A DNA stretch of 64,000 bases from Episyrphus balteatus (GCF_945859705.1 NC_079136.1:110318028-110382027); one strand, 5' to 3'; numbered from the stretch's first letter, positions 43,870-57,769 are shown. A program made the numbers and translations. The notes: generated by a model from the letters alone, not told the origin.

Positions 43870-46465
43870 GTTCCCGGAGTGTGCGAACTTCAAGAAACTT
43901 TAAGTTAAATGGTAAACAGAGGGTGTGTAGACGAAAACTGACATGTAATTATGTTTTGCATATATGTTTACATTGTAGGTATAAAAAAGTTAAAATAAAA
44001 GGGTGAGTGCGAACTTTTCATTTATATGACCCTGAAAATTACAACATATTTTTCAAAAGAAATTTCCAACTTTTTACTCTATAATTTTTCATTTTGGACA
44101 TACTCTTTTTCTGTTTGGAAAAGTAGTTAACATGATTTAAAAGTTAAGAAGTTGTTGACTTTTTTTTGCGAGATTTATTAATGCAAATAAAACAAAATAA
44201 AAGCGAAATGATAAATACAACAAAGGCAAAGGTAATTGAAGAGCTATATTATATAAATAAATTAAACTATATCTCGGAAGCGACGGAAAAATATAAATAT
44301 GTTTCTTCTTATGTTTAAAAACTGACCCCCGAGACCAATTTTGTACACGGTTAAAAATCCTGTCGTATTTTTTAATAAAACTTTTAGAATTTGGCCTTTT
44401 TCAAAACAAAAATTATTAGTTTTTAATATTGCGATTTCATTACACAGTTTTTTTTAATAACTTTTTTATTAATTTCAAATACAAAAAATTAAAATGTATT
44501 AGTTTCAAATACAAACAATTAAAATGTAATGTAAGTATTGAAATATAAGAAAATTTGAAATTAAAACTAATTCCTTTGCACCTAAATTATAACTTTATCT
44601 GGTTAGGAATTGAAATAAAATACTCGTCTTCTTTTTTTTTAATACATACAAGAAAATCAAATTTTAGTCAAACCGTAAACGAAAATGGAAGCCATTTAAA
44701 AAAAATATATACATTTTTGTGTCTGGGATCCATACTCTGGATTTAGGGAAAAAGTACCTATATGTACATAAAACTTTGTGTTTTTTCGAATCAAAAGTAT
44801 GAATTACTGACAAAATTTGATCGGCAGTAAGATTTCACTTCACATTCATAATATCACCATTATTATTTTTATGATGAGTAATCACTTTTAGAAATGTTTT
44901 GATTCATTTTTAAGAAGTAAGAAATAAAATACTTAAATAATAAAAAATAATAAAAAAGAAAAAAATATCATTATAATAAACTGAAACTTTAAATTGAGGA
45001 ATACGTCCTTGATTTTAAATACAAAAATATTTAAATTTCAGTAAATTTTGTGTTAGGCTCAAAAATGAATGCAATCACAGTATTAAATTTAAATTAAATT
45101 TCGGTATTGCCTCACATATAACCCAAATTTTCGTAGAATCTACTCCATAATTTTTAACTGTGTTTAAGCGATACCAAAAGTTTAAATAGCTGGAACTTTT
45201 TCAAAAAATGACTTTAAAAGTAAAAACATTACTACATAGATTCTCAGAGTGCTCCCTACTTCCGCAAAAAAGAATAATTAACACCCTTTACCTACATGTT
45301 TAAAATGAATGTAACTCGGAGGATAGAGTATTTTCAGAGCCAGTTAAAAGTCCTGGAAGTTATGTAAACTATCATATGAAAAGAAATCTAATAACCAATT
45401 TGTATCGTTTTTATAACATCGAAAATCTTTGCTAGAGTATTTTTTGCATTTTCAGCCAAAATTTCTAGATAATTTCGATTTGCGTATGAGGTTAAAATAT
45501 ATCTTTTAATCTATTAACCATATTTTTGTCATATAAATAACTCTGATGATTATTAAAAAAAAAGAAATATTAAAACAAAATCTATATGAAGGCACATGAA
45601 CTTGACTTTGAAAGACTTTTTTTTTCTGTATGCATTCCACTTTACAACTTTAACGGAAACAAAAGTTCCGACGCGACGCAACGCTACAGCTCTTTTAACT
45701 TACCTTTGCCAATATTTTTTTTTTTTTTTGTCATCATCGGGCAATATCATACAACAACATCCTTCGTGGATGAGATAGTTCAAGAAGATAGCAAAAAAAA
45801 AAAACTATTCAATCAGCATTCTTCAAAAGTATTCAATTTCCAGATAGTTAATAGTGCCTGACAATGCCAACCAACCTATCTCAAGGTAGCCACACCTTGG
45901 ATGTGGATGGATGCGACACATGCAGCTTTACCACTCTGTCACGCATCGAGAAATTCAAGTTCAAGAGAAAAATAAACGATCTTGTAAGATGTAACTTTAT
46001 CTTCGGATCAAAGACAAACAAAAGAGAATTTTCTTGTTTTACCCCAGTTTGCAAAGACTATGAAGATGCCGATGCTAACCGACGACCGACGGACGATGAC
46101 AACGAGAGCGTATATCTTTTATCTTTAACCATAAGTACTGATATGTTAGTTGTTGTTGACCATGACCGCATCTTTTGAACTTTAATTCAGCAGCAAAAAT
46201 GACCGACAATCATTATTTTGTGTCAGTTAAAATGTTAAATTAAAGGTGAATTTGATAAATCATTGCGCTTCGACTAGACTTGAATAGTTTGCATTTTTAC
46301 AATTTTTTAAAGATTCATGTATTGAGTGACTATCGGAAAGACGTAATATAAAATTAATTTACTTTAAATTATCTGGTAGTTATCAATAAAACTAGAAATC
46401 TTGATACCTTTTCTAAAATCACTTTTCAAACCACTTTACTGCACTATAAATTGCTAGCCATGTGG
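43870..46465. other. AT-rich stretch, nothing supported
   Basis: Frames at 45586-45861 and 45864-46178 are adjacent and on the same strand, but they have no recognised motif and no splice signals that unite them, so they are not called. Confidence 0.35.
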
Positions 46466-46474
46466 AAAATACTT

Positions 46475-47010
46475 TTTTTGGACCAAAAATAACGGTACCT
46501 GTCATATACTAATTCCAGAAAAGTTTAATTTTCTCTGAAATGGCTCCAATGATTTTGTTAAAAAAAATTCAAATGTTAGTTTTTGAACAAGGTCTATCTT
46601 TTAATGAAAACATTTTTTTTTGAAAATCATTATTAGCGGTACCTGCAATAGAACCGCTTTTTTTAAATCTGACTTTCTACCAAACTGCTAGTTGTATTTC
46701 AAGAAAATTTTTATATAAAAGCATTTATATAATTTCAAAAATTTTGAAAAAAAAATATTTTTGGATATTTAAAAAAATTTTATAAAATTTTTTTTGAAAA
46801 TTTAATTTTCAAAAACAGGACATTGATTTTTTTTAAATTTTGGTTTTAGATGTTGATTAGTGACCTCTTCAAAGTGCATACCAATTTTATTTTAAAACTT
46901 TTTTTTTCCAAAAAATTATTCATACAAAATTAGTTTTTAAAAAACGGCTAACGATGTAAAATTTTTTTTTTTCCAAAAATACATACTTGGTTTGGAGGAC
47001 AATTTGATTT
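46475..47010 (+). repeat. Diverged copy of the 'ACCAAAAATAACGGTAC' long-repeat family
   Basis: GGACCAAAAATAACGGTACC, ATGGCTCCAATGATTTTGTT, ATCATTATTAGCGGTACCTG and TTTTTAGATGTTGATTAGTG-like words appear in the order seen in the copies at 54.9 and 56.7 kb. The GTCT stretch and 5' end are missing. Confidence 0.75.
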
Positions 47011-50000
47011 CAGATTTTGTTTTATTCCTTTAAAAAACGAATTTTATGTTTTTTTTTTTAATTTTTTGTTTTGTTTTTATAAACCTAGTATATTTCCCAA
47101 ATTTCTTAATGAATAGTCTTAGAAATTTAAGCAATGGGAAACAAATTGAAAAAAATTGTGACGTAACCAAGTTTGGATGCAGAATTGAAAAGAGGTTTGT
47201 TTTGAGTATAAATTTCACTTTGCTCATTAATTGATCTTGTGGTGCTTCCGCCATTTTGAAAACCGCGTATCTTAAAAACGACTTTTCGCACAGAAATTTG
47301 AAAGGACCTTTTTGTCTGTGAATGTAATAATAATAAATAGATATTTTGTAAAAAAAGTTTAGTTTTCAAACAATGTGCAATGCAAACAATTTAGCAGATA
47401 TACAATACATATACACCTACTTATGCTGTCCCTTCACACAAGTCTTGGGAACAATCTATTAAAGTTCTAATATTAAATTAATACAACAGTATCTGGAAGT
47501 TTATGCAAGTACTTCAAAGGAAACAAATCGATGGCTCATTTTTTATAAAGGAAAGTTATTCTTTCTCGGAAAAAAACTGAAACTTAGAAGCTTTGGTTTC
47601 TTCATTGAACGTAATTCAAGTTCTCTAATTTATTCACAATGAAATCTGCGTTGATATTCTCAGTTATCACGAATGAAAACATGTCCTTTTGTAGTGCATA
47701 TTAAGAAAGAATTATATTTATGTCATGGTTACCTATATTAATTGCAACTTTTGGGCTAACAATTTTTATGCTCTTAGCGATTTGATAAACACTGTTGATT
47801 AAGAAAATATTATGCTCATTGGTGATGTAGATTCTAGTCTAGAATTGAAAAAAAAATCAGATATCTACTTCCAAATATATCCAACTTAATTGAAGTAGAA
47901 GTTATTGAGAAACGCATTTCAAAAGACGTATTTTCATAGCAATACGAAATATAAATGGTTTTTGATATGAAATTAAGGGTACCTTATATATATTTCTTCT
48001 CTTATACCTACATAAATTTTCAACAATCTGGTTGATGGTGTTGCGCGAAATTGGGAATATGAGAGATCGACCAGATTGGACCTTTTCGCGCACCACCACC
48101 GATGTATTTTTAATATTGGTTAAAAAGCTGTAAAATATCACAAACATAACGTATTTTTTTATTGCAGAAAAAAAAATGATTTTTTGGTTTAAAAAAATTG
48201 TTTCTATTTTAATAGTGTGGAAACAAATTAGTAAAATGTTATTTAAATTTTGTAACAGCTATTAGATATTTAAGCAAACACGTACGACTCATCGGCACCT
48301 TAATAAGTTTACTATTCAAAATGCAGCTAACATGAATATGATTTCACCTTAGATGAGCTGCTCGATAAAGGCAAAGTAAAATCTAAAAAAAAGTCTGTAT
48401 GTACCTTGCTACTATGTATATTGACTTAGGGCGGCAAATTGATATAATTTGCTATTAATGAAGTTTGAGTATCATGGAAAAAGGAAAGTTGAAAAACCTA
48501 CAACCGGAGGCATGCTTTACTTATAGGCTGGTTATGGTTTCCAGAATTTTTAATGCGTTCTAATGGCATAGATTTTTTTTTAGATTATTTATTTTTTTTT
48601 AAGTTTTTCTAATTTTGATAGACATTGATTAGTTTTTACCTTAGGTTTTAGTTTTGCACCGATATGAGCAGAGTGGGAAGTTAAAAGTCAACACTTTATT
48701 CTCTCAGTGCACCATTTTTGTCATTTAATCTAATTTCGACACAATATTCTGATTGAGAATGAAGTATAGAGGACATTATTCTAGCTAAGTGCTTTGATGA
48801 ATTGGGAATTGGTATACAGGAGCAAGAGGTTTGAACGCTTTTTCGTTTTCATGGAAATGCAAATGTAGACAAAAAGGATGTGTCCCGAACCGTGAGAAGT
48901 GCAGATTAATCATGGATGCAGTGGCAATGGGTCGGTGGGTATGGGTTTAGCAATTTAAGATGCACATTTTCTTCTCCTACATGTACTTTTTCCTTTTACT
49001 GTTACCGTCAGGGAATCGATCTTTCAATTGATTGATGGCGTTAATGGTTTTGTCGATTTTAAAGAAGCTTGCATAAAAAAAGAGCTAAGTTTACTGAAAC
49101 AATATTAACATTGAATATGCAGTTGCAGTGCAGATCCAACGTGGGTGCTGGTTGAGCACAAGTACTATACAAATTAGCTTTAGGAGAGAATTTTCATTCA
49201 AGGCGTTGCGTTTTAGGGAGAAATCAAGAGGTTTTCTAAGTAGTCCATCTTACTCATGGTATTGAAAACAGAGTTTAAACAGAATTGTTAAAAAAGTGTT
49301 TATTGGGTGTTTTAATTAAGGTTAACTCGTACCAAAGAATTTTTTTAAATTTTTTTGTGAGATTTTTAAGAAATTCTATATCTTTTTAAAATGGCTTCTG
49401 CTGTCGTTTAGGCTTTTAATACAACTTGATTTTATTTTTAAATTGTCGGCAGTTAGCCAGTTACAGTGTTTGTGATTTTTGAACCCTGTATCTCAGAAAC
49501 AACTCATCTAAAAATATATTTCTTAGTGAGTGATTGAATGTGCATAGTTCAATTATTACAATACATACATTTTTTGTAATCATTAAAATTTTTTTAATTA
49601 ATATTTTTTTTAAACCTTGAAATTTAAAAACTGTTCTCGAAATAAGTCGTTCTGTGAATAAATTTTTAACGAGTTCACAATCATCATGAAGTTTATTATT
49701 TAATAAATGTTTTTCTTCGTACAAATTGTATAATCATTAACGTTATTAATTTTCTTTAAACCTACAAATTATACAACATTAAGTCTTTAATTTGTAAAGT
49801 TTTTTCCACTCATTTATCTTTTTTATTCATTCGTATCAATCTAAGAATATAATATTTGTTAGACAATATTGTTAATTAATAATTTGCAACGAAAAAAAAA
49901 ATAAGGCTTTTCGCAAAAAAAAATCAAAATTAGCCAAAGGTTAAAGCAAGTCATTAGCAATTAATTTTCTGTCTTCAAAAAGTATTCTTTTTTCATATAT

Positions 50001-51235
50001 CCTACATAGCTTCATTTAATGTGTCAAGCCAAGCAAGCGTCTGCAAAAAAGATTGAATCGTCAGAATGTCAGTTTGGGGCAAGTAGAGTCGATTAAAGAA
50101 ACCATCCAGATAGCAATCATCATCAGCATGTCGTCGCCATTCGCCATCGTCAGACTTGGCTGCTTTGAAAAATTACCCCTTCATTAGTAGGTTTGTGACA
50201 ATGATAATTCTGTCGTTCGTGTCGTCAGATTATGGGCGGGAAATAATAGTAAAAGACAAAATAATCAATTTACAATAATTCCGTGTGCAAAAATGCCATC
50301 ACAATATCCAGCGTTCACAACTGTGATTGTGTGCTCTTACCTACATAAGTCTTTGATTTTATCGTTAATTTTACGATGAGTTTGCATGACGACGACATAA
50401 CTGTGGTAATCTGTATATTTTTGTTTCCTTTATTATTTGTTGTATCAACATATGCTTACGTAAGTTTTAATGTGAAAAATTAATTGTAGTTTTTCTATAG
50501 AAAAAATTGTAAAACCTCCACCGTATAGTCGAGGGAATAAATTGATTTAAGGTTTGTTACTCGTAGGTATACAAAAAAACAAAAAAAAAAAAAAAAAAAA
50601 CAAATATTAATCGTTGTGATATTGACACAGAAACTTCAAGCTTAGTTTGTCTCGGTATACAACTTATCACCAAATTCTGTGTTTGTATGGAAATTATTTT
50701 ATTGAGTTTTTTTTTCTTTAACTATCATATCATAGCCGAAGAGCGCTTATAGCAAGCACCGTCTTGCGTCTTTCAAAAAGTTCTTAATTTCAAACTATGA
50801 AGTTATTTCCATACAAAACTATTTTCAGAGAAGTCAGATTGTCTTGGTTTTATTTTCATGAGTCATGACATATCCATAATTGACATGTTTTTAAAATGAT
50901 GCTAATGAATGTGATAACATGAAATGAATGGTATCCTTTTTGGTTTTTTTTAACAAACGTATCTTTATTAGATAACTAAGAATAGCTTGCACAACAAGAT
51001 TTAAATTGAAGTGTCTTGCAGATCTCGGCTCCTCCTTGTGGTCATTGGATTTTGGTTTAACCAGATTGAAGACGAAAACTCCAACTTATAACTTTTTGGA
51101 TGAGTCTTTATTAGCCTATTGGGCTGATTCCAAAATAAAGAGCATTAACAGTGCATTATTTAAATAAGGATGCTACCTAGATAAATTAATAAATGATATA
51201 AATATTGCGGAACCACATGTCATACATACGACATC
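47011..51235. other. AT-rich stretch, nothing supported
   Basis: The left ~100 bp may be the tail of the repeat before it. Otherwise I find no exon, RNA gene or repeat ends. A tract of about 20 A is at 50582-50600. Confidence 0.35.
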
Positions 51236-51480
51236 CTATGAAAGAGCAAGGCTTAGTAACTAACAACTCTTAACCATTTTTGGGTGCATGTAATTAATTT
51301 GTAAAAATGGAAGGGACCTACAATTAACGGCCAAGTCTGAACGGCTAAGCAGAGATGCACTTTTTCATGATAATGATATTCTTGGAGGCTTTGTCAATTC
51401 CTCGAAAGAGGTAGTACCCCTAAAAAAACTCTTTTTAATTTTAACTGGAAATCGAACTCAGACCTCTGGCGTTATAAACT
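51236..51480 (-). repeat. SINE-like repeat with a box B-like motif
   Basis: Read on the minus strand, AGTTCGATTTCC near 51450 resembles an RNA polymerase III box B. It is followed by GGAATTGACAAAGCCTCC, ATGAAAAAGTGCATCTCTGC and TTAGCCGTTCAGACTTGGCC. This order resembles a dispersed SINE-type repeat that I recall from insect genomes. No box A or polyA tail is evident. Confidence 0.45.
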
Positions 51481-51781
51481 GTCAAAAATTGTTTTACATT
51501 CGAAAATTTGAAGTCCTTGAACTCTATCAAGAAATTCTCACGAAAATTGTATTTTGGCATTGAAATTCATCAGTTTGGTATCTGAGCTGTACATCATATT
51601 TAAAATAACGACGTAAACATTAAAATGTTTGACTCCATCTCTCGAGTTGCGATAAAAAAGGTAAACAATTTGAATTTCATTGTTAACTTTCAAATAAGAA
51701 ACAGCTTAGTAAAAAAAACTAGTAGGTGGTACCTACTAAGTTTTAATAATTTACATATATGTTTGTATAGATATAATCGAT

Positions 51782-52423
51782 GGGAACGGGTCATAATGCT
51801 GTATTCCAAATTTCTGTATGACCAAAATTCTGTATCTGAATAAAAAATTCTGTATGAACAAAATTCTGTATTCCATTATTCTGCTTTTGTATTATTCTGC
51901 ATTTTTTAAATCCAAAATACCTTTTTTTTTTTCAAAACTCTACAAATCAATTTTTCTGCTCTTTGGAATTCTGTAATTCAAAACCTATACATTTTTATCT
52001 TGCCTGTTGAACAAATTGTATTCAATCACAAATTAAGTACCTATACCAGTGTATAAAAGACCTTACAAAAAAAAAAAAAAATAACAAAAAGACAAATTGA
52101 TGCAATACTCGTGTATGAAAATTCTTGGCTTAATATTACTCGTACTTTTGTATTCAAGATATGTCATTCAAATACAAGGCAATAGCAGAAAGCAATATGC
52201 AAATTAATTGGGAAGATACTTTACTTCAAAGCTTTGTAAGGAAGATACTAAATTGTCGTACTCCAAAATTCTGTAAATGATAAAAGAAAAATTGTTTTAA
52301 TACAACGATTTTTCTTTTATCATTTACAGAATTTTGGAATACTACAGAATTTTGAAATTCAGAATTTTAAAATACAGAATTTTTAAGTACAGATTTACAT
52401 ATACAGAGTTTTGACCCCAACCC
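51782..52423. mobile_element. 642-bp member of the 9-bp-TSD family, opposite orientation
   Basis: It begins GGGAACGGGTCATAATGCTG and ends GAGTTTTGACCCCAACCC, the mirror of 18148-20309. Flanks ATAATCGAT (51773-51781) and ATAATTGAT (52424-52432) match at 8 of 9 positions. Subterminal ATTCTGTAT..CAAAATTCTG repeats and an internal hairpin (52274-52330) are shared. It is a deletion derivative with no ORF. Confidence 0.85.
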
Positions 52424-52432
52424 ATAATTGAT

Positions 52433-54885
52433 CTGAGGAAGAGAACGATTTGCATCATCTATACCTACTCAGATTCATTGACCTTTGTATAAATTATTTC
52501 GTCATTTAAAATCACATATAAGTGTTAATCACGAAATGAATCATAAAACATATAGACAGTTTTATTTTTATCTGTTTATTGATTCGTGAAATTATACTTT
52601 TACAATCGATAAAATTTGATGGTGCTTTTCATAAAAATTTCTGATTGATACGGATTATGTTACTTTTTTCTATTCACCTTAAGACAGTCTGAATAATTTT
52701 GCATAAATATTTGAGCCTGAGGCATTTTCTTTTTACATTTTTGAATATAAATGTTAAGCTGATGATTTGCACAGAAAACTGCCAAAAATTATATTTATTC
52801 AAAGGTAATTGTTTTTTTACAGTTTTAAGCTAAGAGCAAAAAACCTCTTAAAATTTACCTAATCTTTATTTGTATTTCTTTCTTTCAAATGTTTATAATG
52901 AAATTTTTATGTAAGCAAAGAAATTTTAATTTAATTTTTTAAGATGCTATTTTAGGGGAATAGGAATAGAATTACGTTTCACAAGAGTTTTATTGCCTTT
53001 ATTAACTCATTTTAATATGATTTTGATTTACAACAGTCAAACAAAAAAATATTACTTACAGTTTTGTTGCTTATATTTATACACAAGTCGTATCTCAGAA
53101 TATTACCTGAAAAAAAATACAAAATTGTTTAGAAAAAGTATCTACATAAATTATATCAAAATTAGTTTTGTCGAATAATTAGGCAAAAATACAATGATTT
53201 AAAAAAATCGAAAAAAAATTTAATATGGCTACCTTCAAATGCTTAAAACATAAGAACGCTGTTTGTGTATATGGTCTTAAAATTAAGCTTAGAATATACA
53301 AAGGGTCATGAGTCCCTACCACTTAAAAAAAAAAGCAGACAGCTGCCAAAGGATATGTTGGTACCATGGTATAATGAGAGAAGGTAGTATCATGAGCGTT
53401 TTCGTTTCAATGAGCGTTTCAATTTGAGCTCCAAAACAAAGTAAGCTTCTGAATTTCTTCCGTTAATATTATTTTCTTTAAGATAAAGAAAAGGAAAATT
53501 CAACAAATAGATGATGGTCAAAATTTATTTTCATATAAATCTGTTGTTGAATATTATATATAAAAAATACATAAATATGAAATTCAAAAAAAAAAATAAA
53601 TTATCTTACTTAGGTGTGACCCAAACCTTTTATTCATAAAATTTGTAAATTTTAACACTTTATTAAAGGTCATTGACTTTTATTTGTTATCACACGCTGT
53701 GCTGACCCGAACGGCAGAGGTTTAAGGTATTAAACATTTATCCAAAGGACAAAGACCTTTTTAAAAATACATAGATTATTCACATAAGGTGCGTTAATTC
53801 AATTCAATTTCAAAAGTAATAAGCTCATTTTTATGTTCAGATAGATTAACATATTTTAATTTTTTTATTTTTTTATTAAACAATCATAATTTTATTAATA
53901 TTCACCTTTCATGGTTTTTGTCAAAGAATTTTTGAAAATTTAATTCTTTTTTCGTTTAATACATCATACATGATTAATTCAATTACCTACATAAACAAAG
54001 GAGAAAGTATTAAATAAATGTGTACTCATATCTTTGCTTTAGAATTTTCTAGCTCGTTATTTTGGTCTTGCGTTGGCCTAATTTTTTTTTTTGTTAAAAA
54101 ATTCTGTGATGAAGAATTTTTTTTACAACTTGAAGAACATTTCCCTTAAAATATACTAAAATCTGAAACAAATAAAAGTCCTAAAAAAGTTTCCGACTTA
54201 ATTGGATATTTATTATGCAAATATATTACAACCTTGAGTTTCCGTCAACATTGAGTTTTTATTTTACGTATATACGAGGATTTCGTGCACGAAGGTAATT
54301 CAGCACTCAAGTCTATCCAACAACCCCTTTTAGATCCCACCTCTTCGTTGAGCTTTAAACTTTTACATGTTATACATAGCGTTGTGATGATTTGCTAGGC
54401 GACGATGGCTATGAATATGATTTTCAGAGAGTCAGCTTCGTTGTTTTATCAAAAAAAAAAACTATATCCTCTTTATCTTGATTTTTCTCGAGAAATTATC
54501 GCATGACTGCATACCCAAGTAGAAATTTAAAAAAAATCGGATCTATTGATTTCACTTGGCTGCAAGATTTGAGCTGCTACTTCTTTCTTATTCATTACTT
54601 ACACCCTTCTGGCAAACTTTTTGGAGTACAGAAATGAACGTTTCCATAGAGATTTAATGCAGCAAAAGCATTAGAGCTACAATTCGCTCAACATTATAAA
54701 GTTCAATTTTAGTTGGTATAACAAAAGCTAAAGGCGATTTTTTTTCTGTATTTTACTCGTATTGTTTTGAGTAAAACCGTTTAAAGAAATTCTTTAAGAG
54801 TTTTGAATCTTAAAAGTATAAAAATTGGCATTCACAACATTGGGTTTTGTTAGCCTAAAGCTGCGTCCATATTATGTCGATCACC
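52433..54885. other. AT-rich stretch, nothing supported
   Basis: No gene or repeat boundary was recognised. Confidence 0.35.
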
Positions 54886-54888
54886 ACT

Positions 54889-55895
54889 ATTTTTACTTGC
54901 GATATAGGTACTATATATCAAGTTATGCATTCGTACAAAAAAAAAAAGTTGAGATAACATTTTTCCATGACATTACGATGGTAGACAATGCCAAAAAAGT
55001 GGGTCCCGGAAGTCCGTCTGTCTGTCTGTCTGTCTGTCTGTCAGTCTGTCTGTCAGTCTGTCAGTCTGTCTGTCTGTCTGTCTGTATAAGGAGCTACAGC
55101 CTAAACGGATGGACCGATTAATGTCAAACTTGGTATGTAGCGTTATTTGGCGACTCTCCAGAGGGGTTTTTGGAATTAATTTTTTTGGACCAAAAATAAC
55201 GGTACTTGTCATATACCGATTTTAGTAAAATTAAAATAGCTCGAAAACGGCTCCAACGATTTTGTTTAAAAAATTCAAATGTTAGTTTTACGCTAAGGTC
55301 TATATTTCAATGAAAAATTTTTTATTTGAAAATCATTATTAACGGTACCTGCCATAGAACCGTTTTTTTTTAAATTCGAATATCTCCGAAACTTCTTATT
55401 CGACTTCAACGAAACTTTTTGTGAAGAAGCATTTATATAATTTAAATATAAACCAAAAATAAAATTTCCAAAAAAATAATTTTTGGATTTTTAAAAAAAT
55501 TTTGAAAATTTTTTTTTGAAAAATGAAATTTTCGAAAACGGGACATTGAATTTTTTTGAAATTTTGTTTTTAGATGTTGATTAGTGATTTCTACAAAATG
55601 GCATTACAATTTTATTTTTAAACTTTTTTTCCAAAAAATTATTTATAAAAAATTGTTTTTTTAAAAAACGGCTCTAACGATTTTGAAAATTTTTTTTCTA
55701 AAAATGCACGTTAATATATCAATCAAAACTGCATACTTGTTTTGGAGGGCAATTTAATTTCAGATTTTATTTTATTTTTTTTTTTTAAACGAATTTTATT
55801 TTTTTTTCCAAATTTCTACATAAAAAGTCTTAAAAATTTGAGCAACTTTAACTCCAAGAGCAAGTTCGTGCGACCCAGTCGTGCATTTTATTTTT
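54889..55895 (+). mobile_element. Long repeat with (GTCT)n microsatellite, copy A (about 1.0 kb)
   Basis: It runs from TTTTTACTTGCGATATAGG to GACCCAGTCGTGCATTTTAT. After the 5' part comes AGTGGGTCCCGGAAGTCC, a GTCT tract (55013-55084, about 18 units with GTCA interruptions) and ACGGATGGACCGATTAATG. A block with ACCAAAAATAACGGTACTTG and ACCTGCCATAGAACCG follows. It has no intact ORF. An internal GTCY microsatellite and lack of TIRs recall Helitron/helentron-like insect elements (inference). Confidence 0.8.
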
Positions 55896-56090
55896 AATTG
55901 TTGACCAGCATGCTACTCATCCACACTCTCAGTTAAGTGTGGACGTGTTATTTTTCATGTTGAATGTCAGTGAAATGTCATTTTTTATTTCAACTGCCAT
56001 TCCAATGTCAAAAAGCTGGAACATTCGCAGCATTCTTTGATCGTTACCGCTTTCAATCGGGTTGCGTTGGAGTCAGCAAAAGTTGAGCAG
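55896..56090 (+). repeat. Dispersed repeat paired with 27524-27709
   Basis: AATTGTTGACCAGCATGCT, CAGTTAAGTGTGGACG and TTCAATCGGGTTGCGTT are the reverse complement of the matching words at 27.5-27.7 kb. It starts exactly where copy A of the GTCT repeat ends. Confidence 0.65.
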
Positions 56091-56434
56091 CGCTATTAAG
56101 CAACATGTAAAAAAACCTCCGCTTTGTTAACCAAGCGTGTTGGCCATCACAAATCAACATAATGTGGACACAGCTTTAGTTAGAGAAGATATTGTATAAT
56201 ATTTTGTATATCAATTGATAATACTCTCTATGATACTATGGAAACACTAATAGCACCTATTTATCAACTGAGGGAATTTTTTTAACCGACATCTATTGGT
56301 GGATCTGCATTTTAATTTCTGGGAAAAGTTTAAATTTAAGATAAACTAGCGATCTTACCGGTGGTCTCGGAAAACAGAAAATTCTACTTTGTGACAGCGT
56401 TGCCAGAGCCGGCTATTTATAGCGAATGGCAATA

Positions 56435-56651
56435 CGTCCCGTTTCTGCTTGAACCTCGTAAGTACATTTTTTTAAAAGATTTTATTTTCTGTCAAACAAT
56501 GCTCTAAAACTTACAGAAAGAATAGGTACAAAGGTTTAATTGTAGAATCAATTCAACCAATATGTCTAAATCATAACCTGATTTCCCTATTTATTTTAAG
56601 AACTGAACAAAATTTGCTTTGTAGATACGTGGTTCAGGCAGAAACGGGACG
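56435..56651. mobile_element. MITE, CGTCCCGTTTCTGC family, 217 bp
   Basis: CGTCCCGTTTCTGCTTGAAC is mirrored by GTTCAGGCAGAAACGGGACG (one difference). AATA directly abuts both ends (56431-56434 and 56652-56655). It is non-coding. Confidence 0.8.
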
Positions 56652-56742
56652 AATAGTTTTACGAACTTATTTTACGTTTCAATTATGATACCAAAAAAAA
56701 TTGATTGTAGTATATCAGCTTAAAAACAAAATAAATGTTCAT

Positions 56743-57769
56743 TATTTTTACTTGCCATATAGGTATTATATAATATATAATATAATATATTATAATATAT
56801 AATATAATATATTATAATATATAATATAATATATTATAATATATAATATAATTATTATAATATTATCAAGTTATGCATTCGTACAAAAAAAAAGTTGAGA
56901 TAGCATTTTTCCATGACATTACGATGGTAGACAATGCCAAAAAAGTGGGTCCCGGAAGTCCGTCTGTCTGTCTGTCTGTCTGTATAAGGAGCTACAGCCT
57001 AAACGGATGGACCGATTAATGTCAAACTTGGTATGTAGCGTTATTTAGCGACTCTCCAGAGGGGTTTTTGGAATTAATTTTTTTGGACCAAAAATAACGG
57101 TACTTGTCATATACCGATATAAGTAAAATTGAAATATCTCGAAAATGGCTCCAACGATTTTGTTTAAAAAATTTAAATGTTAGTTTTAAGGTAAGGTCTA
57201 TATTTCATTGAAATTTTTTTTTTTGAAAATCATTATTAACGGTACCTGCCATAGAACCGTTTTTTTTCAAATTAGAATATCTCCGAAACTTTTTGTGAAG
57301 AAGCATTTATATAATTTAAATATAAACCAAAAATTAAATTTTCAAAAAAATAATTTTTGGATTTTTAAAAAAAATTTGAAAATTTTTTTTTGAAAAATCA
57401 AATTTTCGAAAACGGGACATTGAATTTTTTTGAAATTTTGTTTTTAGATGTTGATTAGTGATTTCTACAAAATGGCATACCAATTTTATTTTAAAAATTT
57501 TTTTCCAAAAAATTATTTATAAAAAATTGTTTTTTTTTTTAAACGGCTCTAACGATTTTGAAAATTTTTTTTCTAAAAATGCACGTTAATATATCAATCA
57601 AAATTGCATACTTGTTTTGGAGGGCAATTTAATTTCAGATTTTATTTTATTGTTTTCTTAAAACGAATTTTATTTTTTTTTCCAAATTTCTATATAAAAA
57701 GTCTTAAAAATTTAAGCAACTTTAACTCCAAGAGCAAGTTCGTGCGACCCAGTCGTGCATTTTATTTTT
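56743..57769 (+). mobile_element. Long repeat with (GTCT)n, copy B (about 1.0 kb)
   Basis: It is collinear with copy A over its whole length, with a shorter GTCT tract (56962-56983) and an expanded AT satellite near the 5' end. The copies differ by scattered substitutions and small indels, and end at the same 3' sequence (AGTCGTGCATTTTATTTTT). Confidence 0.85.
56765..56860. repeat. 22-bp AT minisatellite inside copy B
   Basis: The unit ATAATATATAATATAATAT plus ATT is repeated about four times. It replaces a short TACTATATATC segment present at the same place in copy A. Confidence 0.85.

Noticed and set aside
45586..46178. Adjacent plus-strand frames of 91 and 104 codons
   Set aside because: No motif, no unifying splice signals and no homologue I can name. 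Likely chance in a locally less AT-rich area.
54973..55212. Frames through the GTCT tract encoding Cys/Leu/Ser/Val or Asp/Arg/Gln/Thr repeats
   Set aside because: They are translations of a microsatellite in a transposable element.
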